Assembly: GCA_948934525.1 (NCBI GenBank) | Contig: CAQZSK010000001.1 | Location: forward strand, 62,001 to 126,000 | Reading direction: 5' to 3' | Source: an uncultured Clostridia bacterium | GTDB lineage: Bacteria > Bacillota > Clostridia > TANB77 > CAG-508 | Length of the DNA stretch: 64,000 bases | Shown here: positions 16,509-25,499 of the stretch, piece after piece | How positions within the stretch are numbered: position 1 is the stretch's first letter | Layout of the letters: every line of letters starts with the position of its first letter | Made by a program: the position numbers and the translations under genes | Notes under the pieces: generated by a model | What the model saw: only the letters and a program-made list of their open reading frames with translations | What the model was told of the DNA's origin: nothing | Databases searched by the model: none

Positions 16509-18347
16509 ATGTGTGGAATCGTAGGTTACATAGGCAGCAAAAAAGCTGTTCCTGTATTAATTAACGGCTTGCATTGCTTAGAGTATCGTGGATATGACTC
16601 AGCAGGAATTGCTGTTTTAGAAAACAAAAATATTGTTGTAATGAAAGACAAAGGAAGAGTTGCTAATTTAGATAATATATCTGGAATTAATGACTTAAGT
16701 TCTTCTATTGGTATTGCTCATACAAGATGGGCGACACATGGAAAACCATCACAAGAAAATTCACATCCACATATGGATAATAGTAATCAATTTGCTATTG
16801 TTCATAATGGAATTATTGAAAACTATAATGAATTAAGAGAATTTTTAAGTAATAATGGATATCATTTCTTATCTCAAACAGATACTGAAGTTATTCCTAA
16901 TTTAATTCATTATCATTATACAAAGGGAGTTTCTGGAAAAGATACTTTTTTAGCAGCTGTAAAAGCAGCTGTAGATGATTTAAAAGGAAGTTATGCTATT
17001 GAAGTTATTTCCAATTTATTTCCTGATAGAGTAATTGTAGTTAGAAAAGATAGTCCACTTGTTCTTGGAAAAGGTAAAGAAGAAAATTATATTGCTTCTG
17101 ATATTCCTGCTATCTTATCCTATACTAAAGATTTTTATTTATTAGATGATAATGAATATGCCATTATTTCTAAAGATCATATTCAATTTTTCGATAGCAA
17201 TTTAGTAGAACATTCTAAAGAGGTTACAACAATTGAGTGGGATGCTACTGCTGCTGAAAAAAATGGTTATGAACATTTTATGTTAAAAGAAATTCATGAA
17301 CAACCAAATGCAATTCGTGAAACTATTAATAACCGATTACAGCTAGGAGAAAAATGTACTTTTGAAGGTTTAACAATTACAAAGGAATATTTACAAAGTT
17401 TAAATAAGATTTGTATTGTAGCTTGTGGTACAGCTATGCATGCTGGATTAGTTGCTAAAAATATTATTGAAAAACTTTGCAGAATTCCAGTAGAAGTGGA
17501 TATTGCTTCTGAATTCCGTTATCGCGACCCTATTATAGATGAAAAAACATTGTGTATCTACATTAGTCAATCTGGTGAAACAGCTGATACACTTGCTGCA
17601 TTGAAATTATCCAAATCAAAAGGTTGTAAAACATTAGCTATTTCTAATGTAATTGGAAGTTCAATCACTCGTGAAGCTGATTTTACAGTTTATACTTATG
17701 CAGGTCCTGAAATTGCAGTTGCTTCTACCAAAGCATATACTGCTCAAGTATCTTTATTAGCAGTTTTAGCAATTCATTTTGCTGAGATTTTAGGTTCTTA
17801 TGCACAAGATAAATTGGAAGAATTAAAAGCTGATATTTCTAGGTTACCTACTAAACTAGAAACTGTATTAGGCCTTGAAAAATCAATTGCGGAGATTGCT
17901 CAAAAAATTTATACAGAGCATGATATGTATTTCTTAGGAAGAGGAACAGATTATTATGTAGCTATGGAAGGTTCCTTAAAGGTAAAAGAACTTTCTTACA
18001 TTCATTCAGAAGCATATGCTTCTGGTGAGTTAAAGCATGGAACTATTGCTTTAATTGAAAATGGAATTACTGTAATTGGCATTTTGACTAATCCAGATTT
18101 AGCTCCTAAATCTATTAGCAATATTCAAGAGGTAGTATCTAGAGGTGCTAAAACATTTGTAGTTACTAATCAAGAATTAACAAATGTAAGCTTTGATTTT
18201 GTTATTCGAATTCCAGAAACGAATAGTTTAATTTCTCCTATTCTTTCTGTGGTTCCATTCCAACTATTGGCTTATTATATCTCCACAGCGAAAGGCTTAG
18301 ATGTAGATAAACCAAGAAACTTAGCAAAATCTGTTACAGTAGAATAA
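16509..18347 (+). CDS. glmS: Glutamine:fructose-6-phosphate aminotransferase
   Basis: 612 residues. Class II glutaminase with N-terminal Cys (MCGIVGYIGS, mature C1), HTRWATHG and HNGIIENY, then two SIS isomerase domains (ISQSGETADTLAALK, STKAYTAQ, and the C-terminal DKPRNLAKSVTVE). It makes glucosamine-6-phosphate, the first step to UDP-GlcNAc for peptidoglycan. AAGGAGG precedes the start. Feedback control is through the ribozyme in its leader. A terminator follows, so it is a single-gene unit. Confidence 0.96.
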   Translation: MCGIVGYIGSKKAVPVLINGLHCLEYRGYDSAGIAVLENKNIVVMKDKGRVANLDNISGINDLSSSIGIAHTRWATHGKPSQENSHPHMDNSNQFAIVHNGIIENYNELREFLSNNGYHFLSQTDTEVIPNLIHYHYTKGVSGKDTFLAAVKAAVDDLKGSYAIEVISNLFPDRVIVVRKDSPLVLGKGKEENYIASDIPAILSYTKDFYLLDDNEYAIISKDHIQFFDSNLVEHSKEVTTIEWDATAAEKNGYEHFMLKEIHEQPNAIRETINNRLQLGEKCTFEGLTITKEYLQSLNKICIVACGTAMHAGLVAKNIIEKLCRIPVEVDIASEFRYRDPIIDEKTLCIYISQSGETADTLAALKLSKSKGCKTLAISNVIGSSITREADFTVYTYAGPEIAVASTKAYTAQVSLLAVLAIHFAEILGSYAQDKLEELKADISRLPTKLETVLGLEKSIAEIAQKIYTEHDMYFLGRGTDYYVAMEGSLKVKELSYIHSEAYASGELKHGTIALIENGITVIGILTNPDLAPKSISNIQEVVSRGAKTFVVTNQELTNVSFDFVIRIPETNSLISPILSVVPFQLLAYYISTAKGLDVDKPRNLAKSVTVE

Positions 18348-18354
18348 GGTATAC

Positions 18355-18392
18355 AAAAACCTATGTAAAAAAAATTTTACACAGGTTTTCTT
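18355..18392 (+). terminator. Terminator after glmS
   Basis: AAAACCTATGTAAAA pairs with TTTTACACAGGTTTT (one mismatch), followed by CTTTAT. Confidence 0.75.
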
Positions 18393-18423
18393 TATATTAG
18401 TAATACTTTCTTTATACTTAATA

Positions 18424-18684
18424 TTACATAAAGATTTTTAAAATAATAAGTAAAATTGCTCCAGGAATTCCTAATATGCCAACTAAAATAGAAGTTCCAA
18501 TATTTAACCCTATGTGGAATGAAAAAGTTCCTCCTATTAGATTTATGATAAAAATAAGTATTCCACCTAAAATAGAGTTTGCAATTAATTTAAAAACAGC
18601 TTTTAATGGGATAGAAAATATTTTTCCTATAATCCATAATCCAATAATACAACTTAAAATAATCATAACAGTAGAAAAGTCCAA
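18424..18684 (-). CDS. bofA: BofA-like pro-sigma-K processing inhibitor
   Basis: 86 residues, almost all membrane helix. LKAVFKLIANSILGGILIF and the C-terminal GILGIPGAILLIILK match the BofA family, which inhibits the SpoIVFB protease that activates sigma-K. yaaL precedes it, a pairing kept in Firmicutes, where both usually follow recR. Whether SpoIVFB exists in this organism cannot be told from the window. Confidence 0.82.
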   Translation of the reverse strand: MDFSTVMIILSCIIGLWIIGKIFSIPLKAVFKLIANSILGGILIFIINLIGGTFSFHIGLNIGTSILVGILGIPGAILLIILKIFM

Positions 18685-18739
18685 GTTTTATCACCATACC
18701 CTTTAAGTCATTTTATGATAAAACTTGGACAAATATAAC

Positions 18740-19012
18740 TTATCCTACTTGATTTTTTCTAAAATAAAGTTCTTGTATCATGTTTAGTGAAATACCTTTA
18801 TCTTTTGCTTTATTTACTAAAAAGTCTAATTTACTTTTACTTGCCTTAATTTGATAAATATAGTAATCTACTAATCCTCTTTCTGCTGTTTCAAAATTTC
18901 TAATAGCTATGTCTAATTCACTTTTCGTTTTTAAAACGCTCATAATTAATTCAATTTTTCTCTCTTCTTCTGTTTTATCAGAAATCTTTTCTTCCTTCAA
19001 GTATCCTTCCAT
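18740..19012 (-). CDS. yaaL: DUF2508 (YaaL-like) protein
   Basis: About 90 residues from the ATG at 19012, chosen because AGAAAGGA lies eight bases upstream; an ATG at 19057 has no site. The helical ELDIAIRNFETAERGLVDYY and YQIKASKSKLDFLVNKAKDKGI match DUF2508. Function unknown; its neighbour bofA supports the assignment. Confidence 0.75.
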   Translation of the reverse strand: MEGYLKEEKISDKTEEERKIELIMSVLKTKSELDIAIRNFETAERGLVDYYIYQIKASKSKLDFLVNKAKDKGISLNMIQELYFRKNQVG

Positions 19013-19100
19013 ATCTTCAGTCCTTTCTACTAAAATCTTCCATAGAATTTTATTCATTTTTTCTATTTCTATTCAGTATAAGGATGAAAAATTCTAATTA

Positions 19101-19949
19101 CTATCTTCCCAAAAGATAAAATAGCAAAATTCCTATAGATTGTATAAAAAATAAGTTTAAAATGTTTGAAGTCAGCAAATTACTAGTTGCCTCTATAACA
19201 CCATCTTCTCCATCTTCTTGTCTTTTATGATGCCTTTGTGCTTCAAAAAAAGTAATTAATTCTGGAATGCTTGTAATAAAGCCTAGTAGTATTCCTATTA
19301 TTAATTGTGGAATTTTAAATTGCATACATAAATCTTCTAAAGTATTACTTAGCAAACTTCCTATTATATAAAGTAAAATACTAATTATAAGAAGTAAAAA
19401 AGTATATTTTACCATTATTTTTTTCTTTCCTCTGACCCACTTTTCCTCTTCCTCAATTTCCTTCTCTTCTTGTGTTAATTTATTTAAATATAGTTTATGA
19501 ACATTATGATTAATAAAATAGAAAAGCACAAATAGCAGTATAAAAACAGGAACTAATGCTATAGAAAATTCTATATTTAAAATTACCATTAAAATAGGTA
19601 TCACAATGGTAAGTGCAGCTAATATCAAATCCACTTTTAATGCCCTATTTTGCAAATGTCTTTGATTTTTATTCATAAAAATAGCTAATAAATATTGTAC
19701 TGTATTAATAATATTAGAACTAATAATATTATAAACACTTGCACTAACTAATCCTGTAACTGCTGAAAATGAAACTGTTAAAAGTTCTGGCACAGAAGTA
19801 GCAACCCCTGCAATATTTCCTACTGTTTTTGGCTTTAAATTTAGGCTTTCCGCTAACGTTCTAAGCACTGGAACTAATGCATATTTTGAAATAACTACAA
19901 TTAGTCCAGAGTAAAACATAAACTTAATGAATTCCCATACTACCTTCAT
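19101..19949 (-). CDS. Sodium/calcium exchanger-like (CaCA) membrane transporter
   Basis: 282 residues, about ten transmembrane helices, in two halves separated by an acidic loop (about 152-172, EEKEIEEEEKW). The alpha repeats are recognisable: GVATSVPELLTVSFSAV...SSNIIN in the first half and GFITSIPELITFFEAQ...TSNLLTSNILN in the second. Such proteins exchange Ca2+ for Na+ or H+. The usual GN/GT-P-E core is conserved as S-x-PEL. Substrate not certain. Confidence 0.78.
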   Translation of the reverse strand: MKVVWEFIKFMFYSGLIVVISKYALVPVLRTLAESLNLKPKTVGNIAGVATSVPELLTVSFSAVTGLVSASVYNIISSNIINTVQYLLAIFMNKNQRHLQNRALKVDLILAALTIVIPILMVILNIEFSIALVPVFILLFVLFYFINHNVHKLYLNKLTQEEKEIEEEEKWVRGKKKIMVKYTFLLLIISILLYIIGSLLSNTLEDLCMQFKIPQLIIGILLGFITSIPELITFFEAQRHHKRQEDGEDGVIEATSNLLTSNILNLFFIQSIGILLFYLLGR

Positions 19950-20031
19950 AATTCTTCTTTTGCTCCTTTTCTTATTCGATTTTACCCCATGTAAAAAAGT
20001 TTAATCAATTTATAAAATTGTTTCTAAAATA

Positions 20032-20060
20032 TTGATTTTTTTTGAATATGGTGTTACAAT
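20032..20060 (+). promoter_or_regulatory. Promoter of the serS T-box transcript
   Basis: TTGATT (20032-20037), 17-base spacer, TACAAT (20055-20060), just before the T-box. The 450-base gap upstream of serS is explained by this promoter and leader. Confidence 0.5.
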
Positions 20061-20066
20061 AAGTAA

Positions 20067-20340
20067 CATAATATTTAAAAACATTGGATGAAAGATTAGT
20101 AATAAGTATCTTTTATGTAGAGAAACTATGGTTGGTGAAAATAGTTTAAAAGCCCTTATGAATCCACTTTCAAAGTTTTTTGTGAAGAACAAAACCGTTT
20201 GATGCTTGGTTATCAGCATTATAAGATATTTGCATGTAGATTTTGGTATTATAACATAATTCTACAAAATTTTGCAAATAATTAAGGTGGTACCGTGAGA
20301 AAATATACCTCGCCCTTATTGATTGGGCGAGGATTTTTGT
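20067..20340 (+). promoter_or_regulatory. T-box riboswitch, serine specifier
   Basis: Stem I carries AGAGAAAC and GGTGAAAAT landmarks, then GAA-TCC-ACTTTC, where TCC (20163-20165) is a Ser specifier codon. The T-box bulge AAGGTGGTACCGTGAG is at 20284-20299. The terminator pairs CCTCGCCC (20308-20315) with GGGCGAGG (20325-20332) and is followed by ATTTTTGTTTG. Uncharged tRNA-Ser should stabilise the antiterminator and allow serS-engB transcription. Confidence 0.92.
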
Positions 20341-20403
20341 TTGTTAAGCTTATGGTACCATATCATAAAAGTTAGTTCGTATGACATGAAGGAGGTTATT
20401 TAA

Positions 20404-21696
20404 ATGATTGACATTAAATTGTTAAGAGAAAATCCAGAATTAGTAAAGGAGAATATTAAGAAAAAGTTTCAAGAACATAAGTTAGTGCTTGTTGATGAAG
20501 TTTTGAAACTAGATACCCAAAAACGTGAAGCTACTTTAAAGGGTGATGAGCTTCGTAGTCAAAGAAATAGTTTGAGTAGTCAAATCGGAAATCTTATGAA
20601 GCAAGGTCAAAAAGAAGAAGCTGAAAAAATAAAAAAACAAGTTCAAGATATTAACCAAAGTTTAATAGATAGCGAAGCTTTGGAAGAAGATTTAGCTAAT
20701 CAAATTAAAGAAAGAATGATGAAAATTCCAAATATTATTCATGAATCTGTTCCAATTGGAAAAGATGATAGTGAAAATATAGAAATTGAAAAATTTGGTG
20801 AGCCTGTTGTTCCTAATTATGAGATTCCTTATCATACAGACATTATGGAAGCTTTAAACGGTATTGATCTAGATAGCGCTCGTAGAGTTGCTGGTAATGG
20901 TTTCTATTATTTAATGGGTGATATTGCAAGACTTCATTCAGCTGTTATCTCTTATGCTAGAGATTTTATGATCAATAAAGGTTTTACTTATTGTATTCCA
21001 CCTTTTATGATTCGTAGCAATGTTGTCACTGGGGTTATGAGTTTTGAAGAAATGGATGCTATGATGTATAAAATTGAAGGAGAAGATTTATATTTAATTG
21101 GTACTAGTGAACATTCTATGATTGGCAAGTTTAAAGAACAACTTCTTCCAAAGAGTGAACTACCATATTCTATGACTTCTTATTCTCCTTGTTTCAGAAA
21201 AGAAAAAGGTGCACATGGTATTGAAGAACGTGGTGTTTACCGTATTCATCAATTTGAAAAACAAGAAATGATTGTTGTATGTGAACCAGAAGATAGTTGG
21301 AATTGGTATAATAAATTATGGTCTTATACAGTTGAATTATTCACGAGCATGGATATCCCTGTTCGTACTTTAGAGTGCTGCAGTGGTGATTTAGCTGATT
21401 TAAAAGCCAAAAGCTGTGATGTTGAAGCTTGGAGTCCAAGACAACAAAAATATTTTGAAGTTGGAAGCTGTTCTAACTTAACAGATGCACAAGCAAGACG
21501 TTTAGGCATTCGTATTAAAGGAGAAAAAGGAAACTATTATGCTCATACTTTAAATAACACAGTAGTTGCTCCTCCTCGTATGTTAATTGCATTTTTAGAG
21601 AATCATTACCAAGAAGATGGAAGTATTACAATTCCAGAAGTATTATGGCCATATATGGGCGGAGCAAAAGTGTTAATGCCTAAGAAAAGAGGTTAA
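20404..21696 (+). CDS. serS: Seryl-tRNA synthetase (atypical, archaeal-like sequence)
   Basis: 430 residues. The N-terminal coiled-coil arm (about 1-110) is followed by the class II catalytic core: TSEHSMIGKF, motif 2 CFRKEKGAHGIEERGVYRIHQF and motif 3 in APPRMLIAFLENHYQEDGS. Typical bacterial SerRS has GRDT in motif 2 and NGSGLAVGR near motif 3; here GIEERGVYRIHQFEKQEM and HTLNNTVVAPPR are closer to archaeal-type enzymes. The leader T-box with a Ser specifier confirms the amino acid. engB starts one base after the stop. Confidence 0.93.
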   Translation: MIDIKLLRENPELVKENIKKKFQEHKLVLVDEVLKLDTQKREATLKGDELRSQRNSLSSQIGNLMKQGQKEEAEKIKKQVQDINQSLIDSEALEEDLANQIKERMMKIPNIIHESVPIGKDDSENIEIEKFGEPVVPNYEIPYHTDIMEALNGIDLDSARRVAGNGFYYLMGDIARLHSAVISYARDFMINKGFTYCIPPFMIRSNVVTGVMSFEEMDAMMYKIEGEDLYLIGTSEHSMIGKFKEQLLPKSELPYSMTSYSPCFRKEKGAHGIEERGVYRIHQFEKQEMIVVCEPEDSWNWYNKLWSYTVELFTSMDIPVRTLECCSGDLADLKAKSCDVEAWSPRQQKYFEVGSCSNLTDAQARRLGIRIKGEKGNYYAHTLNNTVVAPPRMLIAFLENHYQEDGSITIPEVLWPYMGGAKVLMPKKRG

Positions 21697-21697
21697 A

Positions 21698-22279
21698 ATG
21701 GTTATTAAAAATCCTATGTTAACAGTTTCTGCTGTTAGCCCTAAGCAATATCCAACAGATGATTTGCCAGAAATTGTACTAGTTGGTAAATCAAATGTAG
21801 GTAAATCTTCCTTTATTAATACATTAGTTAATCGTAAAAAATTAGCTAGAACCAGTAGTGAACCTGGTAAAACGAGACAAATTAATTTCTATAATATGGA
21901 TCATCAATTTTATTTAGTGGATTTACCAGGTTATGGTTATAGTAAAATGTCAAAACAAGAACAGGTCAAAGTTGGCAGTTTTATTGAAGAGTATCTACAA
22001 AAAAGTAAGAAAATTGCTTTGATTGTATTTGTCATTGATATTCGTCATGAGCCAACAGCTAATGATAAATTAATGTATGATTATATTTTTAAAACAAATT
22101 TACCTTGTCTTGTTATTGCTAACAAGGCTGATAAAATAGCTATTACTAAGGTGGACGATACTGTACAGAATTTACAGGAAATTTTAAATCCATTAAAAGA
22201 TATTATTTTTCTACCTTTTTCTAGTGAACGAAAAATATACTCTGAAAAGGTCTGGAAAGAACTGAAAAAATATTTATAA
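21698..22279 (+). CDS. engB: Ribosome-biogenesis GTPase EngB/YsxC
   Basis: 193 residues. G1 GKSNVGKSS (30-38), G2 PGKTRQINFY, G3 DLPGYG, G4 NKADK and the G5-like FSS are all present. The family acts in 50S assembly and is usually essential. It is fused transcriptionally to serS with a one-base gap, so it shares the serine T-box control. Confidence 0.94.
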   Translation: MVIKNPMLTVSAVSPKQYPTDDLPEIVLVGKSNVGKSSFINTLVNRKKLARTSSEPGKTRQINFYNMDHQFYLVDLPGYGYSKMSKQEQVKVGSFIEEYLQKSKKIALIVFVIDIRHEPTANDKLMYDYIFKTNLPCLVIANKADKIAITKVDDTVQNLQEILNPLKDIIFLPFSSERKIYSEKVWKELKKYL

Positions 22280-22310
22280 GATAACAAAAAGCGATAAATG
22301 CTTTATTTAA

Positions 22311-22339
22311 TTGACTTTCACGTTCTTTTGGTATATAAT
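22311..22339 (+). promoter_or_regulatory. Promoter of the 22413 small gene
   Basis: TTGACT (22311-22316), 17-base spacer, TATAAT (22334-22339). Confidence 0.65.
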
Positions 22340-22412
22340 AGAGTTATGTTCAATAGAACTTGCAAAGTTTCTATTTGTTCTATTTGGACAAATAATTTAT
22401 GAGGTGAATTTC

Positions 22413-22652
22413 ATGGCAAAGAAAAAGAAAAAGACGCGGTCTCTACCAGACATCGATGTAATTTTCGCAGTAGAAGAACTCACTGATAAGTTTGTTACTG
22501 CGTTGCACTTACAGTTTCCAGACTGCAGGTTCGAACAAGATGGCAATCTGGTTTCTATCTGGGCTCCTATGAAGGACTTGCCCTTGATTCGGTCATTAAC
22601 CGAAAAATCGTGCTTCTGCAGACGTTCTATTAGCCTTTATACAGCCTTTTGA
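22413..22652 (+). CDS. Small basic-tailed protein, unrecognised, higher-GC
   Basis: 79 residues from the ATG after GAGGTGAATTTC. The N-terminus is very basic (MAKKKKKTRS); the middle FAVEELTDKFVTALHLQFP and FEQDGNLVSIWAPM look like a small alpha/beta fold. It has its own promoter and a strong terminator. Base composition is clearly richer in G+C than its neighbours, and it uses two in-frame CGG codons, absent from the conserved genes here. It may have been acquired. No family recognised; the last 15 residues (CFCRRSISLYTAF) may be in a shifted frame. Confidence 0.5.
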   Translation: MAKKKKKTRSLPDIDVIFAVEELTDKFVTALHLQFPDCRFEQDGNLVSIWAPMKDLPLIRSLTEKSCFCRRSISLYTAF

Positions 22653-22677
22653 TTGGCTTGGTGTCTTTTGCCTCGTA

Positions 22678-22712
22678 AAGAGCGGTGCTTTATCCAAAGC
22701 ACCGCTCTTCCT
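22678..22712 (+). terminator. Strong terminator after the 22413 gene
   Basis: AAGAGCGGTGCTTT pairs perfectly with AAAGCACCGCTCTT (loop ATCC), followed by CCTTTTATTT. Confidence 0.88.
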
Positions 22713-22718
22713 TTTATT

Positions 22719-22901
22719 TCATTCTTTTTCTACTTTCTTTGTAATTGCTTTTAAGGCTTTTTGCCTTTCTAATATAACAATATGTTCACACCCTAAACAT
22801 TTTAGTTTAAAGTCTACTCCTACTCTAGTTAATTCCCATAATTTGCTTCCACAAGGATGTTGTTTTTTTGTTCTTACAATATCCCCTACGTTATATTCCA
22901 T
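22719..22901 (-). CDS. DUF951 family protein
   Basis: 60 residues. YNVGDIVRTKKQHPCGSKLWE and VDFKLKCLGCEHIVILER match DUF951, small Cys-containing proteins common in Firmicutes, with three Cys probably binding zinc. The start is the ATG at 22901 rather than the preceding TTG. Function unknown. It lies 20 bases upstream of the gltX stop, in the same direction. Confidence 0.82.
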   Translation of the reverse strand: MEYNVGDIVRTKKQHPCGSKLWELTRVGVDFKLKCLGCEHIVILERQKALKAITKKVEKE

Positions 22902-22924
22902 CAAAACCTCATTCTTTCTTTGTC

Positions 22925-24577
22925 CTATTTTTCTAAAATTTTAGTAATTCTTTTTTCAACACTTTCTTTGCCAAGTACTTGCATAATTTCATACAAATCT
23001 GGTGTTTGCTGTCTACCTGTTAAGCTAACTCTTAACACAGTACTAATATCTCCCACATGTCCTGGCCATTTATCTGGATTTTGCTTAAACTCTTTTACCT
23101 CTCTTGCATATCCCAATTCTTCTGATAAGTCTTTCATCTTATCGAACCACGTTTGTTTGTCATCATTAATATCAAAGTATTTTTCCTTGTATGCAGATAA
23201 GATTTTTTTGATTTCTTCCTTATCATTAATCTTTGCATAGTCAAATTCATTTGTTTGACTTAAAAATCTATCATTGTACATATAGGAAATAGTATCTTTT
23301 ACTTCTGACCATTTACTAATATCTTTTCTAGGCTTTGTATTTCCTCTTTCTATGCCAAATATTTTTAATGCATATTCTTTGTCTTGTAATAAATCTTCTA
23401 GCTCTTTATCATATCTTTTTGCCCATTCTAACACTTCATCATAGATATCCTCTTTGGTATATTTAGAAATAACATTTTTAGAAACATCTAATAACTTTAC
23501 CATGTCAAAGATAGCTCCACTAACGCTCATTTTACTAATATCAAATTGAAACTCTGACATAGGAGCATCTGGATTATTTTTTCTCCACATTTCAAAATTA
23601 GAGTTACCTATATTCATTAAATACTCACATACCGACCTAGCTGGTATTCCTTCTTCATGATAATAGTTAACAGCTGCTTCTGGATCTTTTCTTTTACTGA
23701 TTTTTCTCTTTTTTCCATCTTCTTCTTTTAAAATTGGTGCATAATGGCAATATTTTGGTGTTTCAAATCCCAATGTTTTAAATAATTCTAAATGTAGAGG
23801 CAAAGATGATACCCATTCATCTGAACGAATAACATGTGTTACTCTCATTAAGTGGTCATCTACTGCATGAGCGAAATGGTAAGTTGGAAGACCATCTGCT
23901 TTGATAATAACAATATCTTGGTCATTTTCTGGGAAATCAATATTTCCTTTAATCACATCATGATGTCTAATCTTTTTATCTTCTCTTCCCATAGATTTGA
24001 AACGGACAATATATGGTATTCCTTCTTTTATTTTCTCAGCTGCTTCTTCTACTGATAAATTACGATAAGTTGCCCAAACACCATAATATCCAGTTCTTAA
24101 TTTTGCAGCCTCTTGCTTTTTTCTCATTTCCTCTAGTTCTTCTGAAGTTGCAAAACAAGGATATGCTCTACCTTGCTCAATTAGATATTTTGCATAAGAT
24201 TGATAAATCTCTCCTCTTTGGCTTTGTTTATATGGTCCATAGTTTCCTTTTTCTTCATTTTCGCCAGTAGCCCCTTCATCAAACTCTATTCCAAAATCTT
24301 TAATGGCATTTACTATTTGTGCTACACCATTTTCTATTTCTCTTTTTTGGTCAGTATCTTCTATTCTTAATAAAAATACACCTTTTGTTTGATTGGTAAG
24401 TTGTCTATTGATAACACATTGCATTAGTCCTCCTACATGAACAAAGCCTGTAGGACTTGGTGCAAATCTTGTTACAATAGCTCCCTCTGGTAAATCTCTT
24501 TTACTATACTTTTCTTCATAATAAGAAATTGATTTTACATTTGGAAAAATTAAGTTTGCTAAATCTTTATAATCCAT
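22925..24577 (-). CDS. gltX: Glutamyl-tRNA synthetase
   Basis: 550 residues. HIGH-class motif in FAPSPTGFVHVGGLMQ, KMSKS equivalent KISKRK, and GLPTYHFAHAVDDHLM and SDEWVSSLPLH around the active site. The anticodon-binding part follows from about 340. It is longer than the usual bacterial GluRS (about 480) and has the extra linker typical of a clostridial subgroup. Charges tRNA-Glu (and possibly tRNA-Gln where a GatCAB pathway exists). Confidence 0.93.
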   Translation of the reverse strand: MDYKDLANLIFPNVKSISYYEEKYSKRDLPEGAIVTRFAPSPTGFVHVGGLMQCVINRQLTNQTKGVFLLRIEDTDQKREIENGVAQIVNAIKDFGIEFDEGATGENEEKGNYGPYKQSQRGEIYQSYAKYLIEQGRAYPCFATSEELEEMRKKQEAAKLRTGYYGVWATYRNLSVEEAAEKIKEGIPYIVRFKSMGREDKKIRHHDVIKGNIDFPENDQDIVIIKADGLPTYHFAHAVDDHLMRVTHVIRSDEWVSSLPLHLELFKTLGFETPKYCHYAPILKEEDGKKRKISKRKDPEAAVNYYHEEGIPARSVCEYLMNIGNSNFEMWRKNNPDAPMSEFQFDISKMSVSGAIFDMVKLLDVSKNVISKYTKEDIYDEVLEWAKRYDKELEDLLQDKEYALKIFGIERGNTKPRKDISKWSEVKDTISYMYNDRFLSQTNEFDYAKINDKEEIKKILSAYKEKYFDINDDKQTWFDKMKDLSEELGYAREVKEFKQNPDKWPGHVGDISTVLRVSLTGRQQTPDLYEIMQVLGKESVEKRITKILEK

Positions 24578-24620
24578 ATTCTTCCTTCTCCTTTTTATTT
24601 AGCGTTTCATATACATAAAA

Positions 24621-24646
24621 AATAACGTACTTTTTTGTACGTTATT
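24621..24646 (-). terminator. Terminator after the VbhA-like gene
   Basis: AATAACGTAC pairs with GTACGTTATT; TTTTTTA follows on minus. Confidence 0.8.
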
Positions 24647-24667
24647 ATTTTACACTATTTTTTGTTA

Positions 24668-24838
24668 CTATTCAAGAGGCTCACTCTTAATCATTTGAAT
24701 TAATTCTGGCATTGCCATTTCTTCATTTGCAAATCTTCTAAACATTTCTACATCATTTTGTGTAATTGCCATCCCCTCAATTGCTAAATCATTTTGAATA
24801 TTCTCTATATTAAAATTAAATGTTTCTTCATTATACAT
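24668..24838 (-). CDS. Antitoxin VbhA-like small protein
   Basis: 56 residues from the ATG at 24838, which follows GGAGGTAAAAAAT. The helical segment NDLAIEGMAITQNDVEMFRR and MAMPELIQMIKSEPLE resemble the VbhA antitoxin domain that inhibits Fic toxins. No Fic gene (HPFxxGNG) is in the window, so it is an orphan or serves another role. Assignment rests on short similarity by eye. It has its own terminator. Confidence 0.45.
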   Translation of the reverse strand: MYNEETFNFNIENIQNDLAIEGMAITQNDVEMFRRFANEEMAMPELIQMIKSEPLE

Positions 24839-24942
24839 ATTTTTTACCTCCAAAATTGGATTTTTCTTTTGCCCAAACACTATAACTATTATACCACAAA
24901 TTTAGCTAAAAATCAAGAATTTAAAGTTTTTTACATAGGTTC

Positions 24943-25006
24943 TGCAATTCCGCTACGCTTCATTGCATCAGCTATCCGTACGTCATTTCATTCCTACGGC
25001 TAGCTG
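24943..25006. repeat. Tandem hairpins overlapping the trmL stop
   Basis: TGCAAT (24943-24948) pairs with ATTGCA (24962-24967); CAGCTATCCGTA (24969-24980) pairs with TACGGCTAGCTG (24995-25006) with one offset. The block is GC-richer than its surroundings and includes the stop codon of trmL. It may be a dispersed palindromic element or a transcript 3' end; I saw no second copy. Confidence 0.55.
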
Positions 25007-25497
25007 AAATACTTACTAATTTCTTCTAACTGTTCAAATCCTACTTGTCTAAACACTTCATATGCTACAATAGCTACTGAGTTAGACAAATTGAGTGAAC
25101 GTAAATGTTCTTTCATTGGAATTCTAATTGTTTTTTCAATATATTTTTGTAACAAATCTTCAGGAAGTCCTTTAGTTTCTTTTCCAAATAATAAAAACAC
25201 TTCTTCTGATTTTGTATAATCCATATCTGAATAACATTGTTTTCCTTTTGTTGTAGAAAAATACATAGCGTTTTCTTCTGGAGAATATTTTATCAAAAAT
25301 TCTTGTAAATTTTCATGCATTTCTATTGTTAGTTTATCCCAATAATCTAATCCTGCTCTTTTTAAATATTTATCTGATATTTCAAACCCTAATGGTTTTA
25401 CTAAATGTAATTTTGCTCCAATTGCTGCACAAGTTCTTGCTATATTTCCTGTATTTTGTGGTATTTCTGGTTCTACCATAACAATATTTAATTTCAT
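25000..25497 (-). CDS. trmL: tRNA (cytidine(34)-2'-O)-methyltransferase
   Basis: 165 residues, SPOUT fold. EPEIPQNTGNIARTCAA, LLFGKETKGLPEDLL and the knot IPMKEHLRSLNLSNSVAIVAYE are TrmL signatures. It 2'-O-methylates the wobble base of tRNA-Leu isoacceptors. The ATG at 25497 has GAGGGG upstream and starts three bases after the stop of the CmpB-like gene. Its last codons lie in a hairpin block. Confidence 0.92.
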   Translation of the reverse strand: MKLNIVMVEPEIPQNTGNIARTCAAIGAKLHLVKPLGFEISDKYLKRAGLDYWDKLTIEMHENLQEFLIKYSPEENAMYFSTTKGKQCYSDMDYTKSEEVFLLFGKETKGLPEDLLQKYIEKTIRIPMKEHLRSLNLSNSVAIVAYEVFRQVGFEQLEEISKYFS

Positions 25498-25499
25498 TT

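Noticed and set aside
20010..20219. Minus-strand ORF over the serS leader
   Set aside because: Lies across the T-box RNA; shadow of structured sequence.
24794..25003. Plus-strand ORF of 69 codons
   Set aside because: Antisense to the VbhA-like gene and the hairpin block, no ribosome binding site.
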